Positions 37,207 to 49,110 of a stretch of 64,000 nucleotides of DNA are shown piece by piece. The stretch's first letter is position 1. Every line of letters starts with the position of its first letter. The notes beneath the pieces were generated by a model, which was given only the letters and a program-made list of their open reading frames with translations, did not search any database and had not been told where the DNA came from. The position numbers and the translations under genes are program-made. Location: positions 4,960,001 through 5,024,000 of the forward strand of contig CM038920.1 of assembly GCA_021904315.1 (NCBI GenBank), given 5' to 3'. Source of the stretch: Sphagnum magellanicum (Eukaryota > Streptophyta > Sphagnopsida > Sphagnales > Sphagnaceae).

Positions 37207-40200
37207 TTAGGAGATGATGTGGGCCTCATGAGCCTCTTGTACTCGGCGACGTTGGTGCTGTGTATGTACATCATGATCATTGTTGTTTCTAGACCCAAGG
37301 CTTGCCTGGCGTAATAAGTTTTTAAACTCTGGTAGACTAATTCGTCCATCTCCATCCATATCTGCTTCATCAAGAATTGCCTCCATGGAGCCCTTCAGAC
37401 CTGTAGCCTGCAACAGAAATACCGTAGATCTTGCTATCAGTGCAATAATCATACAGATAATACATGACTCCCTCAGCTAGCACTCTTGTTGATGGCAATC
37501 AAGTCTCTCTGCAACACCAAACACTGTGAATTTTAAGTCAATGCAATTGTCTAGCATTTTCGCATACCTAAAGATGTTGGAAAGAACTGGCTACCTAGTG
37601 ATGCCATAAGGGTGCTTATCACCCATGAAAAACTCTCCAATATGCATCACAATTGTAGTACACAAAAAGACACAAACAAAGAGTTTCATACAATTTTGAG
37701 CTCATTGGCAGTGATGTAGCCATCCCCATCAAAATCAAACTTATCAAAAGCAGCTTGCAAGCGCATTTGCCATTTCTCAGAGTCTGTCTCTTCCAGTTGG
37801 TGCACATGCAGTGTGGCTGCTACAAACTCATTGAAATCAACCAACCCATCTCTGTTGCTGTCCATCTGCATTATCAAACAGCACATGTAAATTTCCTCAA
37901 TTAGGAAAGTAACTTGGCACCACCATAAGAGTAACAATGTGCATGAGATGATGCATGTTATATCCCAAAAACTTGGAACTTTGGCCAAAGGTCAGAATCT
38001 TTGCATTTACATACCGCTTGAAGAATCTCCAGCACACGTGACTCTTTTACAATCCAAGGCCGGTCCTTTTGCAAGGCCTTGAAAACACATACCCACAATA
38101 CAACAGAATACTGAGCCACCATGATCAACATGATAATAATAATGCTGTCAAGAAGATTCTAAGGCAGAAAATTCCACAGAAAATTCCAAGAAATTACCAG
38201 CATAACAGATGGAAACTACTTACAATTCTCATTTCATCAAGTGTGATTGTGCCATTCCTATCCATGTCCATTGCATCAAACTGATCCCGTAAATCTGAAA
38301 TTTCATGAGCATCAAGGGTGCTCGCCAAAGCCTGCAGTTGATTCCACAGTACTCAGTCCCAAGGTAGGGCAGGTAATAGTCTTCACATCACAATCAGAGC
38401 TACAATCCATCAACAATCACCATCTCAAGATACACTCAGTCATACACTTGAGGAGACTTGGTGATCATAATTCTGACAGAGACTTTACTGAAGACCAGAT
38501 AAACATATAGGCGCAGGTGTTGCATTCAAGCTTAAAGGATATGGTTTGTGACCTACCCGAAGAGCAATCTGCTTTAGGCGGCTGTACTTCACAAATTCTC
38601 GCATGTTTGAAAGAACAGAGATATCTAACGGAATGTCTGATGCATCTCCTCCCTCTCTGGCCCATGGATGTGCTGCACAGTATGTTCAGACACATTTCTT
38701 AAGATCAAGGCTGCACAAACAATACTCGACATAAGTATCACCATAAATGAAACATCTCGAATTCACAACAGGAGGTGGTCATAGCACATTGTATTGATGA
38801 ACCTTCAACATTGCAGCTCTCCAATACTCCAACAATCATCAAATCATCTCACCAACAAACTTATCTGAATCCACTGGCAGCTACATATGGCAGTTCTTGC
38901 AGATGTCTTTAAACATCATTGACCTTTGTGATTTTACTCAAACCATTAATAGATTACATTACATGAAATTGTGGAAACATACACAAAGCTTGTGCAGCAG
39001 TAAGCCTGGCAAATGCATCCTTCACCAGCAACTTCTTCACAAAGTCCTTAGCACTAGCACTGATTGTAGGCCATGGCTTGTCTCGAAAGTCCGGTTTTTT
39101 CTTCAGTACCTGGTCATCACAAAGTCATGACATACAATAAATACCCATGTGGGCAATTGAAATCGCCATTTAAACTCTGGCAGAGACATTCAGTCTAAAG
39201 CCTGATCCATGAGCACAAGTGGTTTGACACTTTTATGCCCCTACTATCTCCTACCTCATTAAAGATGCCAGCCTCAGTCTTGTCCCAGAAAGGGCGCTTT
39301 CCACAGAGCAAGATGTAGGTGATGACACCAATACTCCACACATCAGACTCTGGGCCAGATTTCCTCTTCAACACCTCTGGGGCAACATAGTATGCACTTC
39401 CCACCACATCATGGAACCTTTTGCCTGCATCAAAAACGAAATGGATATCCAGTATTGACTGATGAGAGCTCCAGAGCAGACCAGATGGTTCCCAAAAGTT
39501 GCAAAATGTTATGGGAGGTGCAACCCAATTCCAGAGGAAACAGGAGGGTCCTGTACCTGGTCTGATATAGTCAGATAGCCCAAAATCAGTGGCCTTGAGA
39601 GGTGAATCCTCCTTTGGACACTTGAAAAGGAAATTCTGAACAATCCAAAATTCTCATCAGTCTGTGGCCACCGTTGTGTGGTGTTCATATAGTGCAAATT
39701 ATGAATTCATACAGGCTGAGGCAATCTTCTTGTCACTGGCAAGACTTCATTGCATCATCCACAAACCTTCCCATCAACATATCCATGCATGTAGTTCGTG
39801 AGCATACCTCTGGTTTCATGTCACGGTGAACAACACCATTAAGATGACATCGAGCAGCAACATTTAGCATTTGTCTGACTATCCTAGCTGCATCTTTCTC
39901 ACTATACCGGCTGTCCTTCCTGTTATGCACCACAGCGATGCCTGAGTATTAAGACAACAAAAATGTCTCCAGCCTTAACATGAGCATCCCAAAGTGAACC
40001 TGGATGAGCCAGTCCAGCTGCTTTGATTTCCCAACTAGAACCTTTTACCATTGAAATCTACAATTTTTCTCAGAGTTGCCCACCTCTTTCTCAGAGACAT
40101 TTGATCAGATGTGACTACCCAAATCTAGAGACTTACTTGGCAAGAATCCGGTCAAGAAGCTCCCCACCTTCACATAACCTGGTTTCACAAACAAGCAGAG

Positions 40201-41521
40201 AATCAAACCAGTAGGAGAATACAAACATAACAATACCCAAATTACCCACTGAATTCAGACTGCAACCATTGTTGTAAGACTGGTCATGGAAAAAACCCTC
40301 CAGCGAACCCAGCAATACAACCTCCACATGTTGCAAAAACAAAAATGGAGGAGCTGATAAAGCTTCTGCATGCTTACTCCATCACAATGTAGACAAGATC
40401 ATCATCTTCAAAAGAAGCAATAAATTGCACAACATTTTCATGCCCAGAAAGAGTCTCCAAGATCTTCACTTCTCGCCTCACATCTTCCACAGAGATTGGG
40501 AGTGCCATCTGCCATGATGCCAAACTAATTCCAATCAGCCTATTTGCAGAAAAAAGAGCACGGCCTGTAATGAACAGACATGGTGAAAAGGATTGTAAGA
40601 CTTCTTGTGTCACCTCTGTGCAACAAGCCACTTCTTGAGCTCAAGCTCTCTCCAAATACCACAATACTCAATCTCCATCTCTAGAAATCCTAGAACATCC
40701 ATGCATGAAACTAGTATCTCTTCTTGCTACTATCAGTGCTTCTCTCTGTCACCCCCTAATCAATGGTGTCTGCTTCTCACCTGCCATACAAAGCTCAACC
40801 TAAACTGAGTGCCCCTCTCTGTGCTGAAGACATGGAGACATACTTGGGCTGGAAACAAAATCTGGATTAGAAACTGAGATGCTGCAGCAAGGATCCTTCC
40901 CATTAGCAAAAGCAATTCCAAAGAAGGGAAGTGTAACTGAGCTGTTGCAGCAAGGATCTATTCCCATTATCAAAAGAATTCCAAAGAAGGGAATGTCTAT
41001 GGTGGAGGGGGCCTGCAAACCTGTTTTTTCTCTATGGTTTTCACAGCCACTCTCATGCCTGTAGCCTTTTCGACTGCAACATAGGTGTAGCCAAACTGGC
41101 CATGGCCAAGCAGCTTGCCAAGAGTGTACTTGGCCTTGAAATCTCTTGCATATCCAAAGTTGGTCTTTTTCCCCAAAGGAACAGAGTTGTTGTCTTTGAT
41201 ACTGCTACTGCTAACCTTGGTCTTCTTCCCTTCTGAATGTCGATGAACAGCAGGAGGAGGAGGTTGTTTCTTGCCACCTTCTTGACCTCCTGGCTGCTGC
41301 TGCTGCAACTCTACTACATGCTCCTGCTCCTGCTCCTTTGCATAATGGTGATAGTGAGCTCCTTGCTCCCTGGCATGATAGTGATTATGAACTACATGCT
41401 GCTGCTCCTGGTGCGTTTGCACATCATGCTGATAGTGATTTTGATGAGAAAATTTCTGCTCTTGTTTCCCATTCCGTTCCTCCTCCTCCTCCACTAGGCT
41501 CTTGGTACAACAGCTTCCCAT
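37207..41521 (-). CDS. calcium-dependent protein kinase, group IV (CPK16/18/28-like)
   Basis: Ser/Thr kinase switched on by calcium binding to its own calmodulin-like domain. Twelve exons on the minus strand: 41521-41021, 40508-40378, 40178-40137, 39919-39808, 39635-39557, 39424-39255, 39109-38983, 38672-38557, 38331-38224, 38077-38015, 37865-37692, 37407-37207. All are GT-AG and join in frame to 607 aa. MGSCC at the N-terminus fits N-myristoylation plus palmitoylation, so membrane anchoring is likely. Residues 10-120 form an unusually long Glu/Gln/His-rich variable region. The kinase has GHGQFG (139-144), Lys161, HRD (256-258), DFG (279-281) and APE (303-305). A junction with [16 protein letters not shown] follows, then four EF-hand loops at 448-459, 485-496, 527-538 and 557-568, all with canonical Asp/Asn and Glu ligands. 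Words such as [21 protein letters not shown] and HVHQLEExDSEKWQ are diagnostic of the CPK28 group, whose members act in immunity and growth; this role is inferred. Confidence 0.95.
40878..40995. repeat. tandem duplication in kinase intron 1
   Basis: Two adjacent copies of a segment of about 60 bp (GCAGCAAGGATC, then TTCCCATTA, then AATTCCAAAGAAGGGAA) lie within intron 1 of the kinase gene, a few dozen bases from the exon 1 donor. They do not change the coding sequence. Confidence 0.7.
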
Positions 41522-41574
41522 TCTCTGATGCAACAGAAGAAAATAAAAATCGTCCACCCAACCCCTCCCAACAA

Positions 41575-42165
41575 CCTCTTCTTCTTCGTCTCGCCAAAAT
41601 CCTCCGAAGAGAAAACCGAATCCTTCAATACCCCCGCAAGCAAATGAAAAAGAAAGAATCCCCAAGTCCTTGTGTCTTCTCCCAAATCTTTCGATTGAAA
41701 ACAATCAATGGATCCCGAAAGCCTCCAAGCATGTAACACGACGGCTCCCTGACTTGTGCTTTCTCCCAAATACTCTTCAGAATTCAACCCCTCACACCTT
41801 CCTCCTACATCAGAAGAAGAAGAATCCTCAACTTGTGTTTCTCTCCCAAAGCCTCTGAAGAGAGATGAATCCCCCCTCCCCCCAACAACTCATGTGTTTT
41901 CTGTTTCCTCCCCAATGTCTCAGAAGAGCAATGAACTCTTCCTAAGCTCCCCAGCAGCTCCCCATCCTTCGATGCGAGAAAAGAAGCAGCATCTCCATCG
42001 CCCAAATTCTCCCAAGAAGCAAAAGAATCTCTAAACCTTGTAGCCTGATCCCAAGAAGAATCACATGCTACTTCTTGTGTGTGTGTTTGTCGCAAAGAGC
42101 TTGCATCAGCAGAAGAAGAAGTATAACAAAAAGTCTCCTGTTTTTCTTCCCAATTCTCTGAAACG
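41575..42165. repeat. degenerate minisatellite upstream of the kinase
   Basis: About six or seven imperfect units of roughly 60-85 bp. On the plus strand they share ACTTGTGTTTTCTCCCAAA, then CTCTGAAGAG, then GAATCC; units are visible near 41,590, 41,665, 41,752, 41,831, 41,891 and 42,130. The array begins some 55 bases upstream of the kinase start codon, so it probably occupies its 5' UTR and core promoter. Confidence 0.65.
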
Positions 42166-42324
42166 GCAGGCAAGCAACCCTTAAACCCTCCAGCTCGCCT
42201 CCTGGGCGCCGTAGTACCACCCAGATAAGAGATCTAATCACGGAGGCACAGAAGAAGGGAAGACGTGACAGAAACACGTTCTATAATAAGAAATCGACAG
42301 ACTTGCTTGGCATCCACTGTAGCA

Positions 42325-42640
42325 ACACATGATGACTCTCCTTCTGGAAATAGAGCTTCACCGGATTCTCGAAGAATCCGAGAACATGCTCTTGGGGATT
42401 ATGCAGGCAGAAGTCTTCTTCTTCTTCTTCTGCTGGAAGCTAATCAAGTCTTGCACTGGAGCTTCACCGATTGAGCAAATGCTTTGGACCTGTGGAATTC
42501 TTCTTCTTCTTTCTTCTGTTGGAAGCTGATCAAGTCTTGCACTGAAGCTTCACTGATTGAGCAAGTGGCTTGGGGATATGGCATGCAGGTGGAAATGCTT
42601 CTTCTTTTTCTTCTGCTGGAGGCTTTGATCAAGTCTTCAA
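42325..42640. repeat. second minisatellite upstream of the kinase
   Basis: Three to four units of about 85-97 bp containing CTTCTTCTTC, CTGCTGGAAGCT, ATCAAGTCTTGCACTG, AGCTTCACTGATTGAGCAA and GGGGATATGGCATGCAGG. Starts are near 42,325, 42,411, 42,495 and 42,592. It lies 0.8-1.1 kb upstream of the kinase start codon. Open frames across it arise from the repeat. Confidence 0.7.
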
Positions 42641-45093
42641 GCAAAGTGCAGAAGAATTCTTCAAGTGCTCCTGGGAGTGCTCATCATCATAATTCATTCA
42701 TGTAGAAAATTTGATAAAGGTTTTTGTTTTGTATGTTCTGTCATTAATTTACAAGATGATGGGATCATGGTTTTGGCATTACCTACTCGTAGACTAGCGA
42801 ACCCTCCAGAAAAGTCTTGCATGCCTGTGAAGCCCAAAAAGAGAAGCAAATGTTGCAGGAAGAGTTGAATTTTTGTATTCTGATGCTTGCTTGCTTGCTT
42901 AGTGTTTTATAATTACCTCAGAGATGTTTGCTAGTTCGTGCTTTACTGATTTGCATGTCCTTGCAGATGATGCTTCAGCCAATGAGGTCAACATCCAAAT
43001 GAGCGAAATGAGCTAGGTCTTGCCAGTATCAATCCTGCACAATGTGACAAACTGATCATCTTCAGGATCAGAACTTTGTGTCTCTTCCAAACTAAATGGT
43101 GAAGTCCTCTCGCTGTTTTTGCACCTCATTTGGACAATCCCAGTCTGCAACATTGTAGTGGTTTTTTGCAATAAGAAGTGTTGTCTGCGTGTCACACCCA
43201 CCACCACCAACCTTCATAAAAGCTTTCATCGAAGACAACTCTCTGCTTGGGTTCTTGTTGAGCTCTGAAGACTTCTTGTTGATCAGACTTGTTAGGATGC
43301 TAAAATAGCAGTGTGAGAATTTCTGTGAACTCATTCTTCCAGTGGAAGAAATTTTTGTTAGCAACTAAAATTGATGCCATCACTACTGAACAGCTTCTGC
43401 CTAACGCTGGAATGATACAGCACAAGCTTTGTGTATTGGGAACTTGCAGTTGCACTGACATTCAAAGAAGACTGACTCCTCAAGTACATACACTGGGTAC
43501 ATTTCCATCAAACATACCAGATCTCTCCGCGAAGGAGCACTTGAAAGTAGGTCAAACTATATGCATTGAGAGCAAGGAAATGGGTATTGGCCTCCAATCC
43601 AACAAAAAGCTTGGATCTGCACAAATCTGACTTTGTGAATTTGGACAAGAGTTGAAACTGTTGTTTATAAAAGATCAGTTTTCAGGGCCGATCGGAAAAC
43701 AGGGTTGGCATACTAGGTCCAATTCCCAACTTTTGTGCATTTATCCAGATTTTATTTGCATCATCATGATGCCAATCTTGCAGCAATGCAATCTGGCTGC
43801 TGTGCAAGAAAGGAGCTGGACATAGTATATTGTGAGTGGGGGAATCTGATGAGAGCCTGAGATCTCTCCTCTGTGAGACTTTCAAGCTTTCAAGCAAGCA
43901 TAGGGTTCATTCATTCTTAACTTTCCTCAGATTCATGGCTTTCCATCTGACAGCCAAATAACTTTTTTTTCCTTCAGGAAGAACATTGCTAGTATCTCCC
44001 TCTCAACTGACAAGAGAATGTTGAGCTCTTCCAAAACTATTGTCAAAATTTCCATGAGATGTCAAATTCTTCAGCACCCTGTCCTCCCTGCAACTGATCA
44101 TGCTTAAAAACCTCTAATCTCATGATGGAATCATGATGCAATCAGGCAGACAATGATTAAAAAATCTACATATTTCTGTCTTCATGCAAAAACATCTTTG
44201 GTATTATAGTAGAAGCCTGCAATCATTGATCTGCATCTTCTAGGGGTGAAAGAAAGTGTTCATAAGAGTGACTTTTGAATCGGGGATGGTCCAATAGTCA
44301 ATCTAGACCCTATACAACAAAGTAGACATTTGAGACAATTGCTTATTGAAATCATTGCACAAGAATAAGGAAGATAATCAACCTTTGAACCTCCCTTATA
44401 TAACCATTTAGACCTCCTTAAAATCTAACCTTAAAAAAACATAAGATGCTTGATGTTTCATTTTTAACCATAAATACAAGATATACATAAAGTTATTTCA
44501 CCATTATCCTCCCATCAATTTCTGATTGACCCTTATCCTTATCAGCATATACATTGATTCATGCACTTACCCTAAAATTCAGTGTAAATATGTTAGATTA
44601 GCACCATTACCTTTACCCAGTATGAAAATATTGATTACAATTGCCGTTCATATTATTGTCTTTTGTTAATAGGGTTGCCAACATCCAATACATCCCCAAA
44701 AGGCCGTACCTTCTTGAATGTTTTAAGAGTGTAAATTGCCAAACAGATTTGGCGACAAACTTCATATTCAGCACTTCTCTCCCCAAGAAAAACAGATTGA
44801 TTGGACAAACCCTAGTAGATGTTAAACAAATGCAAATAGGAAATTCTCTTTTAATCCTGATTTCAAGCTTTGAACGCAAAGAGTGGTGTTCAGTGCTCAA
44901 ATCTAAATGTACAATAATCCATGGGCACCTTCATCTAACTGGAACAGTATTTTCAAAACTTTGCAACTGGCAAAAACCTTATGCCCCCCCTGGCCCACCC
45001 TCCCCACCTTCTCAATACGGATCTCAAAACACAACCAAACATTGAAAACCCATGATAGCCATTTTCTCTGAGAAAAATGCTAACAAACAACAA
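42641..45093. other. intergenic, no gene recognised
   Basis: Lies between the 3' end of the RBR gene and the promoter of the kinase, both on the minus strand. Short frames (for example 43,092-43,364 minus, 43,313-43,630 plus, 44,641-45,045 plus) carry no recognisable domain. Part of the right edge must be the RBR 3' UTR. Confidence 0.5.
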
Positions 45094-48000
45094 CTACCGG
45101 AGCTCACCTTCCCCATGAGCAAACGTGCAGTGTGGCCCTAAAGCACAATACCCTCTTGCAAAGTATCGGCAAAGCTTGGTCTTGTAGTATTGGAGGGGTG
45201 GAGATCCTTGAAAAAAATCTTCAACCATGTCATCTTCATCATCAAAAAGTTGCATCAACTCGAATGGTATGTGGTCTGCATGATCTGTTGGGTTCAACCA
45301 TGGAAGATCATACAGTTCACCAAGAAATCCATCCTCAACATCACTTTCATCATACTCAACAAAGAGGTCAACATCTTCATCATCATCAGAGTCGAAAATG
45401 AGGAGAGGGTGGACAAGGTTGCGTTCATCCCATAGCTTACAGCTGCATGACTGCTTCTTATCCTTCCACTCTGCCCCACAAGTGTAGCAAAACTCATATC
45501 CACACCTACATCATAAGACATGATCCCAAACTTAGCGCCACAGCCTCACAAATCTGGTCAAGAAAAAAAGATAAAGCTCTTTACATTTGTGCCCCTTAGA
45601 GCACAATGGAGTCAAATAAAAAGTGCACCAAGTACAAGGATGCAAATTAACTTAGAAGACTTTTTGACACAAGATGGACCTGCCCTGACTGCCTCTTTCC
45701 CAAACTGTAGGAACTCCCTCCTTTTCAAAGGTGGGCTATATGCATCTTTGCAATGGTGTTATCTTGGGAGGTCAACCAGCACAATTCTATTTTCAGCCTA
45801 GGGTGCTTAGCTTTGGAGTTCACAACGGATCCTACAGTCCCACCTACGTAGGGCTGCACCACTATAAAGGACCCAAGTATTATGTAGAGATGCCTGGATT
45901 GACAATACAAGATCTCAGAAGGAGGAACATATAGCAAGCAGCATTGGCCATGAAAAAGCCATTCGGAGTACAGGGAAGCATTGAGAGCATTTGCATAGAG
46001 AGGGCCTACACAGTTTGGGTTGTGTCAGGGCCAACTGCACCAGCAACATATCATGTAGGCACACCACTTATGTGAACAACAAATCCTAGTGCCTGGACTA
46101 CACAAGACCTGGTTCAGCGACATATGCAGAACATGATTTGTCTTGGAAAAAAAACAGAGGAAGGGGAAACCTGCAGGTCATGTGGTAGCAACCCTCTGCA
46201 AGCTCAATCATTCGACAACACTTACGGCAGCGCTGCCAATTCTGATTCTCAGCCAACTTGTACAGATTGCTGTCTTCAGAATCCCGTAGATGCAAAGGGA
46301 GTTGCTGATATTCTTGGCATGACCGGTTGAGGTGCCATGGTACTCGACATTCAACACAAAAACTCCGTGCACATTCCACACATTCGGTGCGGCCAATATT
46401 CATTGCATGAGGATTTGATGATGAGTTGGCCTAAACACAAGGAAAGATCAGTACTGAATTTTGAGAGTGTGCACAAACATAAGCAAAGCGATTGCAACCC
46501 TGTGAAGTGAGACTCGTTTCAGAGGCAAACCTCAAAAAAAGCAGTAACTCAGATAACTTCACAGCACAATAGCCAGATTTGACCAGAAATTCAAGGATCA
46601 CTTAATAGAAGGGCTTGAGGACAGACATTTTGGGATGAACGCAACCCAGTCTTGTTCATAAGAGCTGAGCAATTTTGGTACGGGCAATATACTCTGTCAC
46701 CTTCAGGAATACTGGCCTCTGCCAGGCGTTTGGTTAATGAGTTGAACACATCCACAGTGAGCAGCTTCTGACACTTAGCCAGTGTCAATGGCTGGAGACA
46801 GTCAGCCTGTGACCGCAGATACAACAACCAACTTATGATGAGTGACACTAAAACAATGAAGACTCACCATTCCAAAACAGCTCTGCATTAGAAAATGTAT
46901 GACTAGATCATGCAATCTCTCTGTCCACATTGGATGCAATCTCTTCTGTTGTCACAAACATTGTATGAACCCAATGACCAGAGATATGGACAACTCCTCT
47001 ATGAGACAATACATAGCATACAAGAAGCATAAGACAAGTCCAATGAATCTGAATTGTACTTTTCACAGGTACAAGTGCAAAAGTTACTGGAGCAGTACCT
47101 GTGGACAACGCACTGGAACCTGACCAGTTTGCACCTGGACTTCTGCATGTCGCTTCATGCATGGCTCACAGAACTTGTGCAAACAATGTTCCACCAGAGA
47201 CATATCTGATGATGGCTTCTCCTCAAGGCATATTGGACAATGCTCTAAAGTTGGGGCCTGTCTGCACCACAGACAATATAAACACTTGCATGACTACAAT
47301 GATGAATTGGAGTATTGGAAGTGAGACAATTGGCATACAATCCACAGGCACAAGGGGCAAAAAGCCAGAGTAGAGAGCATACTCCTTGCTGCTAGTTGAG
47401 GTGACTGCAGTTATTGGATGTCCTGCCAAGTGGGCAATGATGGCATCGTTTGCCAGTGCATTAACAGGAGATCTTCTATCTCTAGGCATATACTTGAGCT
47501 TGAAGCTGTAGAGATCCCTGATGCTCTCCATGACCTGGCTCCAGAGGTCCAATAAGGTGGCCTGTTTGGCTCTCCAAACCCTATTCACCTGAACAGTGAG
47601 CAACCAAGAAACCGGCCTGGCTTAGATTCTTGTCCATATGCTCTCCAGTCTGTTTCAGCTCTTGTTCACCACATTGTGAGAAACTACTGGACACATTTTG
47701 TCCTTGACTCATGCTGAACAGCAAACATGGTAATGCAGCATGTGACAGAACACAATGGCATGCACACCAGACATATATGGAGTGTGTAGTACTTCCTTGA
47801 TCATGGGGTGTTCTACTTGATATAATTCTCATGTTGGCGACTGGCTAGTTCTCTTACCCGATCAACACAATTTCCCCACCATATGACAAGGCTACAGAAG
47901 TCAAGTGGTCCCCTGCTTCTATATCCCATGTGTCGGTGCAACAATCCCTTTCCGATTGCTTTATATTATGACTTCCAGAGATGGAACAAACATGTTTAGG

Positions 48001-48607
48001 TCTTTGACGGTCCGTCTTAGAATGAGTAGTAGACAGCCGTAGATGGTCATGGAGTGCACAGCAGGAGTAAGGGAGAGACAGATCTATTGACCAATACAAC
48101 CACGGGCTGGTTCACAGGGATATTTCGCATTCATGTCGGTACCAGCAACAGAGTACGCCACAGGAAACCAAAAAAATCCGTTAAGAAGACATCATAGCGC
48201 ACCTGATTGCACACAATTCGTGATGTTCCATAGGCGACGATATGCTTTAAATTGAGACTGCGGGCGACTGTAAGGCCTTCCAGCAACGCCGTGTACTCCG
48301 CCACATGCCAGCTCATTCCTTGTCCGACATACTTATCGTCCTGCGACACCACAGCATTCGCAGGATCGAACAACATCCAGGCATATCCAATGTGTCCGTC
48401 GCCGTTCCGTTCCCCTTGGAACCTGAGTTCGAAAGAGTAACGACTACCATCGAACTCCCCCCTCCCACCACCACCTCCCAAACCCTTCTCGCCACCGTCG
48501 TCAATTCGATGTCCAGAAACCTCACCACGCCCCATACCAGCACCACCGACAACATCCAACCGACATCGCTCCATCTCCCGCAGATCTTGCAGCAACGCAC
48601 CTGCCAT
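45094..48607 (-). CDS. RNase H-like / RBR E3 ubiquitin ligase with C-terminal CCCH finger
   Basis: A RING-between-RING ligase, which passes ubiquitin from E2 to a RING2 Cys and then to substrate. Minus-strand exons: 48607-48203, about 47588 to 47340, 47257-47099, 46806-46627, 46430-46171, 45505-45094; the exon 2 to exon 3 join is uncertain. The protein is about 540 aa. It has an RNase H-like domain (GYAWMLFDP...WHVAEYTALLEGL...IVCNQVNRVW), then RING1 (CPIC...HCLHKFCEPC...CP), an IBR part (CPYQNCSALM, CVECARSFCVECRVPWH), and RING2 (WQRCRKC...IELAEGCYHMTCRCGYEFCYTCG, with catalytic Cys in EGCYHMTC). An acidic stretch (DSDDDEDVD) follows, ending in a single CCCH finger, YKTKLCRYFARGYCALGPHC plus TFAHGEGELR (C-x7-C-x5-C-x3-H). 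Plant RBRs with an RNase H-like front are known; the C-terminal CCCH finger is the odd part. Three of the four RNase H acidic residues are missing. Substrate and RNA binding are unknown. Confidence 0.88.
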
Positions 48608-48788
48608 ACACTCTTCTTCTCTCCGCCCACACCCCCGTCTCCTCCTTCCCTTTTCTCACAGCCTCCCGTACCTTATCGAAGAGGAAGCAAAAACTCGATC
48701 CATGCCCCGATCACACACCAAATAAAAACCAAATATTAAAAAAACCAACAGAAATCCCTGTATACGACTGATGTTTCTCGACGCAGCC

Positions 48789-48810
48789 AGCGAGCGAGCG
48801 AGCGAGCGAG
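48789..48810. repeat. (GCGA)n microsatellite
   Basis: About five and a half GCGA units, about 180 bases upstream of the RBR start codon, probably in its 5' UTR or promoter. Confidence 0.8.
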
Positions 48811-49110
48811 CAAGCAAACGGGCAAGTGAAAGAACCTACTGTACGGTTTTGCACATGCCGTGCGCAACAACGAGGAAGAAGAAAAACAAGAAGAGCACCA
48901 AAAAACGAAGAAAAGAACAAGAAGAAGGGCAACGAGGGATCGATTCCCGCTTCCTGCAGAAAACAACCCTCCTCAGAAGCTCTTAATAAGAAAAAAACCC
49001 AGCACACCCCCGAAAAAAGAGTGAAAAAACAAGGAGTTCCTGGAAAAAAAAACATTTAAATTAAAAAGCTCACGTAATTACTTTATGTTTTGAGGAAATC
49101 TTACAAATAA

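Noticed and set aside
41237..41497. Leu-rich hydrophobic plus-strand frame
   Set aside because: Reverse strand of the Gln/His/Glu-rich first kinase exon; the apparent membrane protein is a codon artefact of CAG/CAT/GAG repeats.
45520..45934. Plus-strand frames within the last RBR intron
   Set aside because: They fall between RING2 exons 46,171 and 45,505 and show no domain; considered a nested gene, but without support.
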